Assembly: GCA_024707075.1 (NCBI GenBank)
Contig: JANQAK010000003.1
Span: 1,054,001 to 1,118,000, forward strand
Direction: 5' to 3'
DNA from: Afipia sp.
GTDB taxonomy: Bacteria > Pseudomonadota > Alphaproteobacteria > Rhizobiales > Xanthobacteraceae
Length of the DNA: 64,000 bases
Below, one piece after another: positions 1-8,659 of the stretch. The notes below the pieces were generated by a model. The model made no database searches. It was not told the DNA's origin and worked only from the letters and a program-made list of their open reading frames with translations. How positions within the stretch are numbered: position 1 is the stretch's first letter; the number at the start of each line of letters is the position of its first letter. Both the position numbers and the translations under genes were made by a program.

Positions 1-2
1 TG

Positions 3-68
3 CTGAACGAACTGGCCTCTCCTGCGGGCCGGCTGACAACACTGGTGCGGCAGCTTTTCACGCGATAG
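3..68 (+). CDS. C-terminal tail of a gene cut by the window edge
   Basis: An open frame runs in from the left edge for 21 codons and stops with TAG at 66-68. The tail is hydrophobic and basic (it ends in LVRQLFTR). It faces the M20 peptidase gene convergently, with about 30 bases between the stops. Too little is present to name a family. The call rests only on an open frame entering from the edge, so it could be chance. Confidence 0.3.
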   Translation: MNELASPAGRLTTLVRQLFTR

Positions 69-97
69 CGAAGCGATTTTCCGGCGCGCTTCGCACG

Positions 98-1231
98 TTA
101 TTCGAGACTCGCCAGCAGCCCGGCCATCAAACGTCCGCGCTCGACCAGACTATCGATTTCGATATGTTCGTTCAGCGTGTGATAGTCCGCGCCGCGAAGA
201 CCGAGGCCATCGAGCGTCGGCAATCCCATCGCACCGGTGAAGTTCCCATCGGAGCCGCCGCCCGAACTGCCGTGAATCAAATCAAGGCCGAGCTGCTTTC
301 CGATAGCGCGCGCCTGTTCGTACAGCGCCATGGTTCCGGCATTGGGTTCCCACACCGGCCGCGTGACGCCGCGGGTGACCGTGAACGTCACATCCTCGCT
401 CGTCCCCGACAGCGCAAGCATCCGCTCGACGCCACGATCGAGATCCGACTGACGCTTCGCCATGCTGAGCGCCTCACCGCGGCAGCTTGACGCCACGCAG
501 TTCACCCACTGTCCGCCGTGAACCACGCCCACGCTAAACGTACAGTCCTCGCCCGTCATGCCGTCGATGGCGATAATCTGCTTCGCCATCTCACGAATAG
601 CGGACCGGCCGGACGCGAGCGCCGCGCCGGCATGACTCGGCTTCCCAGCAGCTTCCAGATTGAACCGCGCAATCGCATAGCGGCCCGTGGTGACGCCCGC
701 ATTCCTGAACGCTGGCTCCGGCACCAGCACATACTTGTTGCGGACGGCCTCGGCCTCGATGATGTCGCGCGTGCTCGGCGTGCCGACTTCCTCGTCCGGG
801 GTGAAGAGCACGGTGATCGGCAGCGGTGTCGTCACAGACGCTTTAATCAATTGCCGGATCGCCTCCAGCGACGCGAAGTTTCCGCCCTTCATATCGAGAA
901 TACCGGGGCCGTAACACTTGCCGCCCTCGCGCCGCCACGGCAGCCTCGCCAGCGTGCCGATCGGATGCACGGTGTCCATGTGCCCGGCGATCAGGATGCC
1001 GGGCTGCCCTTGCTTCGGGTGCGGAAACCGGGCGCGAATGCACCCGCCGAAACCCTGACGCCCGGCGATATATTCGATCGAAGCCCCGGCGATCGCCATA
1101 TCGCGCGCCGCGAGTTCAAGCATGCGGTTGACCGCCTCGGCATCCCAGGTCGGGCTTTCGCATTCAACCCAGGGGCGCAGGCCGGTCAGCATGGTTTCAG
1201 CGTCGAACGGAAGCGAAGCCGGATCGATCAA
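98..1231 (-). CDS. M20 family metallopeptidase (carboxypeptidase G2-like)
   Basis: Predicted cytoplasmic di-zinc hydrolase that removes an amino acid from a peptide or acylated amino acid; the substrate cannot be read from the sequence. The M20 metal ligands are visible in order: the His/Asp of GHMDTVHP, the Asp of GILDMKGG, the catalytic Glu pair in PDEEVG, the Glu of VPEPA, and a late His in DYHTLNEH. A lid/dimerisation domain sits between the two halves, with the motif GKPSHAG. I chose TTG at 1231 because AAGGGG lies 8 bases upstream. The frame stays open to another TTG at 1303, which lacks a ribosome site. It is divergent from the DMT transporter. Family call is solid; the start is less certain. 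Confidence 0.85.
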   Translation of the reverse strand: MIDPASLPFDAETMLTGLRPWVECESPTWDAEAVNRMLELAARDMAIAGASIEYIAGRQGFGGCIRARFPHPKQGQPGILIAGHMDTVHPIGTLARLPWRREGGKCYGPGILDMKGGNFASLEAIRQLIKASVTTPLPITVLFTPDEEVGTPSTRDIIEAEAVRNKYVLVPEPAFRNAGVTTGRYAIARFNLEAAGKPSHAGAALASGRSAIREMAKQIIAIDGMTGEDCTFSVGVVHGGQWVNCVASSCRGEALSMAKRQSDLDRGVERMLALSGTSEDVTFTVTRGVTRPVWEPNAGTMALYEQARAIGKQLGLDLIHGSSGGGSDGNFTGAMGLPTLDGLGLRGADYHTLNEHIEIDSLVERGRLMAGLLASLE

Positions 1232-1442
1232 GGCGCTGTCCCCTTTTGATTTGTCTTCTTGGCCGCCGATCGTTGCAGGTTCGGCGAACGATTCAAGATG
1301 CAAACGGAAGGGGCCAGCCGTCCGGTTTCATGCAGTTGCGCGGGAAAAAGAGATTGCGTATTCAAGCGGTCCCTTCACGAGGTCGCGCAATGTTGATTTG
1401 CAGTGCAACACAGGTACGGATGTGACGTCATCGGTCGTTGCC

Positions 1443-2321
1443 ATGCCGCCCTCCAACGCGAAGGCCGCCGGCTGGATGGCCGGCTGGCTTGCGGCGATGC
1501 TGTTGCTGCTGATCGCCGGACGCGAGGCGACCCGAGAACTGAACGTTTTCCAGATCATGGAGATGCGTTCGGTCATCGGCCTGTTCATGCTGTACCCACT
1601 GGTTCACATGAATGGCGGCTTCGCAAGCATGAAGACCTCGCGCCCGCTGGTGCATATCTGCCGCAACGTCGTCCACTACGCCGCGCAGTACGGCTGGTTC
1701 GTCGCGCTGACGCTGATCCCGCTGGCGCAGGTGGTGGCCATCGAATTCACCATGCCGATCTGGACCGCACTGCTCGCGGTGAGCTTCCTCGGCGAACGGC
1801 TCAATGTCTGGAAAATTCTGGCGATCGTGCTGGGACTGGTGGGCGTCATCATCATCGTGCAGCCCGGTGCCGCGCAGATCAGCACTGGCCAGCTGATCAT
1901 GGTGATGGCCGCGGTCGGCTTCGGCGTCGGCATCGTGCTGGTGAAATCGCTCACCCGCACCGACTCCGCCGTCGTCATTATCTTCTGGATGCTCATCATT
2001 CAGTCCGCCATCGGACTGATCCCGGCGCTGTATTCCTGGCACTGGCCATCGGCGCATGTCTGGCCGTGGATATTCCTGATCGCATTCTCCGGAACATACT
2101 CGCACTACTGCTTCACGCAGGCGATGCGCTATGCCGATGCAACAGTGGTCGTGCCGATGGATTTCCTTCGCGTGCCGCTCAGCGCCGCGGTCGGCTGGCT
2201 GGTTTATTCCGAACGGCTCGACGCCGCGACCGTGGTCGGCGCGGCGCTGATCCTCACCGGGAACCTGCTGAACCTGAAACGGTCACGGACGGCGGTGTCA
2301 ACTGCGCGAGCCGAGACCTAG
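1443..2321 (+). CDS. DMT superfamily transporter (EamA family)
   Basis: Inner-membrane permease of about 292 residues built of two EamA repeats, with roughly ten hydrophobic segments beginning at residue 8. Internal landmarks are the repeat-1 end (EFTMPIWTALLAVSFLGERL) and the matching repeat-2 end (VPMDFLRVPLSAAVGWLVYSERLD), both typical of drug/metabolite exporters. The frame is open upstream to 1122, but that part overlaps the peptidase gene and has no hydrophobic character, so ATG 1443 is the likely start. It reads away from the peptidase gene and is followed by an inverted-repeat element. The transported compound is unknown. Confidence 0.85.
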   Translation: MPPSNAKAAGWMAGWLAAMLLLLIAGREATRELNVFQIMEMRSVIGLFMLYPLVHMNGGFASMKTSRPLVHICRNVVHYAAQYGWFVALTLIPLAQVVAIEFTMPIWTALLAVSFLGERLNVWKILAIVLGLVGVIIIVQPGAAQISTGQLIMVMAAVGFGVGIVLVKSLTRTDSAVVIIFWMLIIQSAIGLIPALYSWHWPSAHVWPWIFLIAFSGTYSHYCFTQAMRYADATVVVPMDFLRVPLSAAVGWLVYSERLDAATVVGAALILTGNLLNLKRSRTAVSTARAET

Positions 2322-2344
2322 AATCTGATCGAGCCATATCCAAC

Positions 2345-2425
2345 GTCATTGCGAGCGAAGCGAAGCACTCCAGCCTTCCGAAAATAAAGCTGGATTGCTT
2401 CGTCGCAAGCGCTCCTGGCAATGAC
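2345..2425. repeat. Inverted-repeat intergenic element, family B copy 1
   Basis: About 80 bases bounded by GTCATTGC and GCAATGAC. Inner arms carry GCGAAGC and GGATTGCTTCG segments that can fold into one long hairpin. A second copy lies at 22888-22968. It sits between convergent genes (DMT transporter and hppD), the usual place for REP/BOX-like elements of this group. Confidence 0.75.
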
Positions 2426-2446
2426 GGACCTGCGTCCTTATGTTGA

Positions 2447-3571
2447 TTACGCCGCGCTCTTGCTGTCCACCGTCAGCACGCCGCGCCTGATCTGGTCTTC
2501 CTCGATCGATTCGAACAGGGCCTTGAAGTTGCCCTCGCCGAAACCGTCGTCGCCCTTGCGCTGGATGAACTCGAAGAAGATCGGCCCGATGGCATTGGCC
2601 GAAAACAGTTGCAACAGCACCTTGGTGAGGCCGCCATCCACCACGCCCTCGCCATCGATCAGGATGCCGTTCTTCTGCAACCGCGCGACATCCTCGCCGT
2701 GCTTCGGCAGCCGCGCCTCGATCTTCTCGAAATAGGTTTCCGGCGGCGACGGCATGAACGGCAGGCCATCCGCGCGCAGCTTCTCGATGGTGCGATAGAT
2801 GTCCGTCACACCGCAGGCGATATGCTGGATGCCTTCGCCACGATAGATGCTGAGATATTCCTCGATCTGCCCGGAATCTCCCGCATCCTCGTTGATCGGA
2901 ATCCGGATTTTTCCATCGGGACTCGTCAGCGCGCGCGAGAACAGCCCGGATGCCCGGCCCTCGATGTCGAAGAAACGGATCTGGCGGAAATTGAACAACC
3001 GCTCGTAGAATCCGGTCCAGACATCCATCCGGCCGCGATGCACGTTATGGGTGAGATGATCGAGATAGAACAGCCCCGCGCCTTCCGGCTGCGGGTTCTT
3101 TTCGCCGAGCCATTCGAACTCGGCGTCATAAGCCGACCCATTTGCCCCATAGCGATCGACGAAATACAACAGGCTGCCGCCGATGCCCTTGATGGCCGGA
3201 ACATCGAGCGCCCTGCGGGATGCCGTCTCATTCGCTGGCTCCGCGCCGAGCGACAGCGCGCGCTCATAGGCCCGCTTCGCATCGACCACCCGGAACGCCA
3301 TCGACGGCGCGCAAGGCCCATGCGCCGCGACGAAATCGGTGCCGTGGGTGCCGGGCTGTTCGTTGACCAGATAGTTCACGTCGCCCTGACGATACACCGT
3401 GATCGCCTTGGAGTTGTGGCGCGCGATCGCGGTGAAGCCCATCAATCGGAACAGCGCGTGAAGTTTCTCGGGCTCGGGATGGGCATATTCAACGAACTCG
3501 AAGCCATCAGTTCCCATCGGGTTTTGTTCGGAAATGACAGCAGCCGGCGCATCGTGCGGAAACGGACCCAT
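2447..3571 (-). CDS. hppD: 4-hydroxyphenylpyruvate dioxygenase
   Basis: Converts 4-hydroxyphenylpyruvate plus O2 to homogentisate and CO2, the step that feeds the operon at 4.2-10.3 kb. The 374-residue protein has the two vicinal-oxygen-chelate domains of the family. The three Fe(II) ligands are visible: H172 (LDHLTH), H250 (GIQHIA) and E334 (FFEFIQRKGDDGFGEGNFKALFE, where the Glu of FFEF is the ligand). The C-terminal gate helix with its Phe residues is intact. The gene is transcribed alone, divergently from the Lrp-type regulator, and the shared 131-base gap holds palindromes that may control both. Length matches bacterial HPPD. Confidence 0.97.
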   Translation of the reverse strand: MGPFPHDAPAAVISEQNPMGTDGFEFVEYAHPEPEKLHALFRLMGFTAIARHNSKAITVYRQGDVNYLVNEQPGTHGTDFVAAHGPCAPSMAFRVVDAKRAYERALSLGAEPANETASRRALDVPAIKGIGGSLLYFVDRYGANGSAYDAEFEWLGEKNPQPEGAGLFYLDHLTHNVHRGRMDVWTGFYERLFNFRQIRFFDIEGRASGLFSRALTSPDGKIRIPINEDAGDSGQIEEYLSIYRGEGIQHIACGVTDIYRTIEKLRADGLPFMPSPPETYFEKIEARLPKHGEDVARLQKNGILIDGEGVVDGGLTKVLLQLFSANAIGPIFFEFIQRKGDDGFGEGNFKALFESIEEDQIRRGVLTVDSKSAA

Positions 3572-3659
3572 AACAGTCTCCCTGGCGATTCTTTCTGATC
3601 TTCAAAAATATTGTGCGCCGCTTTTCCTGCAACAGGCGTGTATAATCAGGCTCGATATG

Positions 3660-3698
3660 GCATAATCGTGCATGTTTCATGCATAAATGATGGATTAT
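3660..3698. promoter_or_regulatory. Candidate Lrp/AsnC operator between hppD and its regulator
   Basis: A perfect palindrome TGCATG-TTT-CATGCA (3669-3683) is nested inside a wider pair, ATAATC at 3662 and GATTAT about 30 bases on. It lies just ahead of the Lrp-type gene (start 3703) and within the hppD upstream region. Position and symmetry suit a site for the neighbouring regulator, but binding is inferred. Confidence 0.5.
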
Positions 3699-3702
3699 AC
3701 GC

Positions 3703-4179
3703 ATGACTTCGCTGGACGGGTTCGACCTCAAGATTCTGGCCGCATTGCAGGACGACGGCCGCCTGACCAATCAGCAACTGGCCGATGTCGCAGGCCTGTC
3801 GGCGTCGCAATGCTCGCGGCGGCGGACACGGCTGGAGGACGAGAAGATCATCGCCGGCTATCACGCCGACCTCGCCAGCGACGCGCTCGGCTTTCATGTA
3901 CTGGCTTTCATCCAGATCACGCTGGCGACCCACTCGCCCAACAACGCCAAGCGCTTCCGCGACCTGATGCGGCGCGTCGACGAGATTCAGGAGGCCTATT
4001 CGCTGACCGGCGACGCGGATTATCTGCTGAAGGTGGTGCTGAGCGATCTCAAGAGCCTGTCGGACATCGTCAACAACGTGCTGATGCCGCACGAAAGCGT
4101 GGCGCATGTGCGCTCGTCCATCGTGCTCGACCGGCTGAAGGCAACCCGCAAGCTGCCGCTGAAGAAGCTCGGGACTTAA
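3703..4179 (+). CDS. Lrp/AsnC family transcriptional regulator
   Basis: A 158-residue regulator with an N-terminal winged helix-turn-helix (about residues 6-50; LTNQQLADVAGLSASQCSRR) and a C-terminal RAM (ligand-binding) domain starting near residue 65. The RAM turn GDADYLLKV (family form G-x-x-D-Y) is present. It is divergent from hppD and its stop overlaps that of fahA by four bases, so it most likely senses an aromatic amino acid or keto acid and controls tyrosine catabolism. The target and ligand are inference from context. Confidence 0.9.
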   Translation: MTSLDGFDLKILAALQDDGRLTNQQLADVAGLSASQCSRRRTRLEDEKIIAGYHADLASDALGFHVLAFIQITLATHSPNNAKRFRDLMRRVDEIQEAYSLTGDADYLLKVVLSDLKSLSDIVNNVLMPHESVAHVRSSIVLDRLKATRKLPLKKLGT

Positions 4180-5456
4180 AGCGCCGCCAAGATCGTCCCC
4201 TCGACCTCGCCAAAGCCGATGCGATACCCATCGCCCTGACACCAGCCGCGCATGCTCAGCGAATCGCCGTCTTCAAGAAACGAGCGTTGCACTCCGTTTC
4301 CGAGATCAAGCGGCTCCGCTCCACCCCAGCTCAGCTCCAGCATGCTGCCGCGTTCGCTCTTCTCAGCGCCGCTGATGGTGCCCGATCCGAGCAGATCGCC
4401 GACGTTCATCGCGCAGCCCGATGAGGCATGATGCACAAGCTGCTGCACCGAGGACCAGTACATGTACTTGAAGTTGGTGCGGCTGATCGTATTCGGCTTC
4501 GCCATCTTCTCGGCCTTGAGATCGACGGAGAGTTGCAGGTCGTAATTGTTCGCGCCCTTCTGCTGCAGATAAGGCAGCGGCACCGGGTCCTGCACCGGGC
4601 CATGGACACGGAACGGCTCCAGCGCCTCGCGCGTCACGACCCACGGGCTGATCGAGGTGCCGAACGCCTTGGCCTGAAACGGGCCGAGCGGGACATATTC
4701 CCACGCCTGAATATCTCGCGCGCTCCAGTCGTTCAGCAGCGTGAAGCCGAAGATCATCTCCTGGGCCTGTTGCTCGGTCAGCATCTCGCCCATGGCGGAC
4801 GCCTGCCCGATCACAACACCCATCTCGAGTTCGAAATCCAGCCGCTTGCAGGGGCCGAAGCTCGGCTGGTCCGCTGTCGGCGGCTTGAGTTGCCCGCGCG
4901 GGCGGAGGATCGGCGTGCCGCTGACCACAACGGTCGATGCGCGGCCGTTATAGCCGATCGGAATCGACAGCCAGTTCGGCATCAAGGCATTGTCCTTGCC
5001 GCGGAACATGATGCCGACGTTGGTGGCATGCTCCTTCGACGAATAGAAATCGGTGAAACCCTGGACCTCGATTGGCATGTGCATCTGCGCGAAGTCCTGC
5101 GCCACCAGCGCGCGATTGCGCAACTCCCTGTTGTCGCGGAATTCCGGATGATCGTGGCGCAGCAGTTCGCTGATCCGCGCGCGCGTCTTGCTCCAGACTT
5201 TCGGACCGAGCGCCATGAAGGCGTTCAGCGACGGCCTGGCGAAGACACCACTGGCGTTCTCGAACCGGATCAGGCCCGCTGCCTCCAGCACAGCGAGATC
5301 AAGCACGAAATCGCCGATGGCCACGCCGACGCGCAGATCCGGCCGTTCCGGCGTGAAGAACACGCCATAGGGCAGATTCTGGATCGGAAAATCCGATGAC
5401 GGATCGACATCAATAAAGGAGCGCAGCTTCGGATCGTTCGGGTGCATGGTGTCCAT
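4176..5456 (-). CDS. fahA: Fumarylacetoacetase
   Basis: Last step of homogentisate breakdown: hydrolyses fumarylacetoacetate to fumarate and acetoacetate. The 426-residue length and two-domain layout fit the family: an N-terminal SH3-like domain to about residue 120, then the catalytic beta-roll domain. The latter carries FTDFYSSKEHATNVG (catalytic His), the acidic metal-binding series LDFELEMGVVIG, and LLNDWSARDIQAWE with PLGPFQAKAFGTSISPW. It is the last gene of the minus-strand operon, 9 bases after maiA. Acetoacetate made here could enter the same pool as the acetoacetate decarboxylase at 55.2 kb. Confidence 0.96.
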   Translation of the reverse strand: MDTMHPNDPKLRSFIDVDPSSDFPIQNLPYGVFFTPERPDLRVGVAIGDFVLDLAVLEAAGLIRFENASGVFARPSLNAFMALGPKVWSKTRARISELLRHDHPEFRDNRELRNRALVAQDFAQMHMPIEVQGFTDFYSSKEHATNVGIMFRGKDNALMPNWLSIPIGYNGRASTVVVSGTPILRPRGQLKPPTADQPSFGPCKRLDFELEMGVVIGQASAMGEMLTEQQAQEMIFGFTLLNDWSARDIQAWEYVPLGPFQAKAFGTSISPWVVTREALEPFRVHGPVQDPVPLPYLQQKGANNYDLQLSVDLKAEKMAKPNTISRTNFKYMYWSSVQQLVHHASSGCAMNVGDLLGSGTISGAEKSERGSMLELSWGGAEPLDLGNGVQRSFLEDGDSLSMRGWCQGDGYRIGFGEVEGTILAAL

Positions 5457-5465
5457 CCAGTATCG

Positions 5466-6104
5466 TTATTCCGCGTCAGGCTGGCGGCCCGGCTCGGCGG
5501 CGGCGAAGGCGTCGAGCTTCGAAGCCGCCGCATCGATGCCGACGATACGCTTATAAGGTGTGAGGTCCACGCCGAAACGGCGCGCGTTGAACACCTGCGG
5601 CACGATGCAGATATCCGCCAGCGTCGGCTGCTCGCCAAGGGCAAATGGCCCCGGCAGATGCGCCAGCCGCGCCTCGATGGCGTCGAAGCCGGTTTCGATC
5701 CAGTGCTTCGACCATGCCCCGCGCGTCGCCTCGTCCACGCCCATCTCGATCAGCTTGTTCAGCACGCGCAGATTGCCGATCGGATGAATGTCGCTGGCGA
5801 CCACCAGCGCGATCTCGCGCGCAATAGCCCGCCCCTTAGCATCCGCCGGCAGCAGCGGTGGCGCGGGATGAGTCTCGTCGAGATACTCGATGATGGCGAT
5901 CGACTGCGCCAGTTCGAGATCGTCGTCGATCCAGTACGGCACGAGGGCCGCCGGATTGATCTTGCGATAGGCCGGCTGCGTCTGCTCGCCCTTGCGCAGA
6001 TGCACGAAGCGATGCTCCGCGCTCAATCCTTTCAGATTGAGCGCGATGCGCACGCGATAGGCCGCGGTCGAGCGGAAGTAACCGTAGAGAACAGGTTCGG
6101 TCAT
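5466..6104 (-). CDS. maiA: Maleylacetoacetate isomerase (zeta-class GST fold)
   Basis: Glutathione-dependent cis-trans isomerase that turns maleylacetoacetate into fumarylacetoacetate. The 212-residue protein begins at ATG 6104; the longer open frame upstream overlaps hmgA and is not used. The thioredoxin-like N-terminal domain carries RSTAAYRVRIALNLKG, the zeta-class site (SSCS in eukaryotic enzymes, here STAA), and NPAALVPYW/QSIAIIEYLDE for glutathione binding. The C-terminal helical domain follows (FALGEQPTLADICIVPQVFNA). It sits between hmgA and fahA with gaps of about 10 bases, so it is co-transcribed. Confidence 0.94.
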   Translation of the reverse strand: MTEPVLYGYFRSTAAYRVRIALNLKGLSAEHRFVHLRKGEQTQPAYRKINPAALVPYWIDDDLELAQSIAIIEYLDETHPAPPLLPADAKGRAIAREIALVVASDIHPIGNLRVLNKLIEMGVDEATRGAWSKHWIETGFDAIEARLAHLPGPFALGEQPTLADICIVPQVFNARRFGVDLTPYKRIVGIDAAASKLDAFAAAEPGRQPDAE

Positions 6105-6115
6105 GCGAAACCGCT

Positions 6116-7462
6116 TTACGGCTTCGACGGGTCGAAGCGGCGCTCCAGCCCTTGCCAGCAATCGGCATAGTCGTCCTGCAACGCGCTCGTTGTCGCAGCA
6201 TACTCGGTCACGTGCTGCGAAAAGCGCGTCTCGAACATGAAGGCCATCGTGCCGGTGAGCTTCACCGGCTTGAGTTCGCCGTTGCTGGCATGATCGAACG
6301 CTTCGCGATCCGGCCCGTGCGGCAGCATCATGTTGTGCAGGCTGACACCGCCCGGCACGAAGCCCTGCGGCTTGGCGTCGTAGACGCCGTAGATCAGCCC
6401 CATGAACTCCGACATGATGTTCATGTGATACCACGGCGGACGAAAGGTGTTTTCCGCCACCATCCAGCGCTCGGGGAAGATCACGAAGTCGATGTTCGCT
6501 GTGCCCGCGGTTTCCGACGGCGAGGTCAGCACGGTGAAGATCGACGGATCGGGATGATCGAAGCCGATCGCGCCGACCGGCGAGAACGTCCGGAGATCGT
6601 ATTTATACGGCGCGTAGTTGCCGTGCCACGCCACCACGTCGATGGGCGAATACGGCAACGTGGTCGCGAACATCGACCCGCCCCACTTGACGTAAAGCTC
6701 GGTCGGGGTCTCCTTATCCTCATAGGCCGCCACCGGCGTCAGGAAATCGCGCGAATTGGCCAGACAGTTCGCGCCGATCGGCCCGCGCTCCGGCAGCGTG
6801 AACGCGCCGCCGTAGTTCTCGCAGAGATAGCCGCGCGCCGGGCCGTTCGGAAGCTCGACGCGGAACTTGACGCCGCGCGGGATGACGGCGAGTTCACCCG
6901 GCTCGATGTCGATCACGCCGAACTCGGTGACCAGGCGCAGGTTGCCCTGCTGCGGCACGAACATCAGCTCGCCGTCGGCATTGTAGAAATTCTGGTCCAC
7001 CATCGATTTGGTGATGAGATAGATATGCGCCGCCATGCCGGCCTGGGTATTGGCATCGCCCGCCGTGGTCATGGTGTAGACGCCCTGCAGAAAGGTCTGG
7101 TCTTCCTTCGGGATCGGCACAGGGTCCCAGCGCAATTGCGCGATCGGCATGTCGTGTTCGTGGCACGGCGCGGTGCGCCAGTATTTCATGTCGACCTTGG
7201 CGAAGCGGCCGGAATGCTTCACCGACGGACGAATGCGATAGAGCCACGAGCGCTCATTGGTGCCCCGCGGCGCGGTGAACGGAGATCCGGACAGTTGTTC
7301 GGCATAAAGCCCATAGGCGCAGTTCTGCGGCGAGTTGCGCCCGATCGGCAGCGCGCCAGGCAAGGCCTCGGTCTCGAAGCTGTTGCCGAAGCCTGACATG
7401 TAGCCCGGCGTGATGTTGACGCTGTTGCGATTGATGAGTCCAGGAGCGGTGTTGATATTCAT
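6116..7462 (-). CDS. hmgA: Homogentisate 1,2-dioxygenase
   Basis: Fe(II) ring-cleaving enzyme that opens homogentisate to maleylacetoacetate. It is 448 residues, the usual length. The iron site is readable near the C-terminus: [12 protein letters not shown] provides His and Glu, and [18 protein letters not shown] provides the second His region. [16 protein letters not shown] is the characteristic N-terminal block. An excellent ribosome site (AAGGAGG, 8 bases before ATG 7462) starts four bases after the upstream MBL-fold gene ends, so hmgA is strongly translated within the operon. Confidence 0.97.
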   Translation of the reverse strand: MNINTAPGLINRNSVNITPGYMSGFGNSFETEALPGALPIGRNSPQNCAYGLYAEQLSGSPFTAPRGTNERSWLYRIRPSVKHSGRFAKVDMKYWRTAPCHEHDMPIAQLRWDPVPIPKEDQTFLQGVYTMTTAGDANTQAGMAAHIYLITKSMVDQNFYNADGELMFVPQQGNLRLVTEFGVIDIEPGELAVIPRGVKFRVELPNGPARGYLCENYGGAFTLPERGPIGANCLANSRDFLTPVAAYEDKETPTELYVKWGGSMFATTLPYSPIDVVAWHGNYAPYKYDLRTFSPVGAIGFDHPDPSIFTVLTSPSETAGTANIDFVIFPERWMVAENTFRPPWYHMNIMSEFMGLIYGVYDAKPQGFVPGGVSLHNMMLPHGPDREAFDHASNGELKPVKLTGTMAFMFETRFSQHVTEYAATTSALQDDYADCWQGLERRFDPSKP

Positions 7463-7466
7463 GGCG

Positions 7467-8423
7467 CTATCCTCCTTGCAGGGCGGCCCACATCTCGCGG
7501 TCGCGCTTGTCGGTCCAGATCACCGGATCGTCGATGCCCGACGCCTCGTCGAAGGCGCGCGATACGTTGAACGGCAGACAATGTTCGTAGATGGCGAAGC
7601 TCGCGAACTTCGGGTCCATCACCTCGCGGGTCGCGGCCATGGTTTCCTTGAGCGTGCGTCCCTTCGCCACCGAAAGCTCCGCCGCGCCGTACAGCGAAGC
7701 GACAAAATCGCGCGTCATGGCGATGGCTTCGCTCACGGTCGCGGTCCCTTTCAGCGCGTCGCCACGGCCCGGCGCGACAGCCTTGGGATTGAAGTCGCGG
7801 ATTTCGTTCAGGGTCAGCGGCCATTCGCGCAGCAGCGCGTCGCCGCAATAGCAGGCCGAATGAAATTCGATCAGGTCGCCCGAGCACATCACCTGCGCGT
7901 CGGGCACCCAGGCGACGATGTCGCCGGAGGTATGCCCCGCGCCGAGATGAATGAGTTGCACCTCGCGCTTGCCGAGATAGAGCGTCATGCTGGTCTCGAA
8001 TGTCAGCGTCGGCCAGGTCAGACCGGGAATGCTCTCGGCATCGCGAAACAGCCGCGGAAACCGGCCGAATTCCGAATCCCAGTCCTGCTGTCCGCGCTCC
8101 ATAATCAGACGATAGGTTTCCTGCGATGCGACGATGCCCTGCGCGTGGTAGGCCGACGCCCCGAGCACGCGCACCGCGTGATAATGCGAAAGCACCACGT
8201 ACTTGATCGGCTTGTCGGTCACGTTCTTCACGCGGTCGATCACGCTGCGGGCCATCGCCGGAGTCGCCTGTGCATCGAATACCATGCAACTGTCGTCGCC
8301 GACGATCACCGCCGTATTGGGATCGCCCTCCGCAGTAAAGGCGTAGATGTCGGGGCCGATCTCCGAGAAGGTGATTTTCTTCTCGGCCATGTCCCCGGTC
8401 GAAGCGAACCCTTTTGCGGTCAT
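7467..8423 (-). CDS. MBL-fold protein with a degenerate metal site, homogentisate operon
   Basis: A 318-residue protein with a metallo-beta-lactamase fold. The core signature HxHxDH is replaced by HYHAVR (residues near 80), so the Asp and third His are missing. The later GAGHTSGD His and the CSGDLIEF Asp remain, and the last ligand region reads APGRGD where hydrolases have a His. A canonical two-zinc centre therefore looks impossible; one metal or none is likely. It overlaps the DUF2783 gene by ATGA and hmgA follows four bases later, so a role in homogentisate or related aromatic metabolism is likely but undefined. Confidence 0.85.
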   Translation of the reverse strand: MTAKGFASTGDMAEKKITFSEIGPDIYAFTAEGDPNTAVIVGDDSCMVFDAQATPAMARSVIDRVKNVTDKPIKYVVLSHYHAVRVLGASAYHAQGIVASQETYRLIMERGQQDWDSEFGRFPRLFRDAESIPGLTWPTLTFETSMTLYLGKREVQLIHLGAGHTSGDIVAWVPDAQVMCSGDLIEFHSACYCGDALLREWPLTLNEIRDFNPKAVAPGRGDALKGTATVSEAIAMTRDFVASLYGAAELSVAKGRTLKETMAATREVMDPKFASFAIYEHCLPFNVSRAFDEASGIDDPVIWTDKRDREMWAALQGG

Positions 8424-8659
8424 TTGCTGTCCCTGGTTGAAGTCTTTTTGTCGCCTGTCCCGTCGGGACGGAGCTGCCGCTTCGCCAGCGCGATGGCTTC
8501 CCGCAGCACCTCGGTATCGCCGATGTGATTGGCGAGAATCAGAACCAGCGACGTGTCGAGCAACGCGCTGTCCTCATCGCTCAGGCCGCGATGCGCCTCC
8601 ACCACCAGACGATAGGCACCGTCCGGATCGGAAAAATTCGATTGCGTCGAGAGCGTCAT
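8420..8659 (-). CDS. DUF2783 small protein
   Basis: A 79-residue soluble protein with an acidic, helical centre (GLSDEDSALLDTSLVLILANHIGD) and a basic C-terminus. I recognise it as the DUF2783 family, which recurs beside the MBL-fold and monooxygenase genes in homogentisate clusters of this order. No catalytic residues stand out. It overlaps both neighbours by four bases (monooxygenase upstream, MBL-fold downstream), which implies translational coupling and perhaps a small accessory or subunit role. Function unknown. Confidence 0.8.
   Translation of the reverse strand: MTLSTQSNFSDPDGAYRLVVEAHRGLSDEDSALLDTSLVLILANHIGDTEVLREAIALAKRQLRPDGTGDKKTSTRDSK

Noticed and set aside
1122-1442. N-terminal extension of the DMT transporter
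   Set aside because: Overlaps the peptidase gene, lacks hydrophobic or conserved features; ATG 1443 fits the family.
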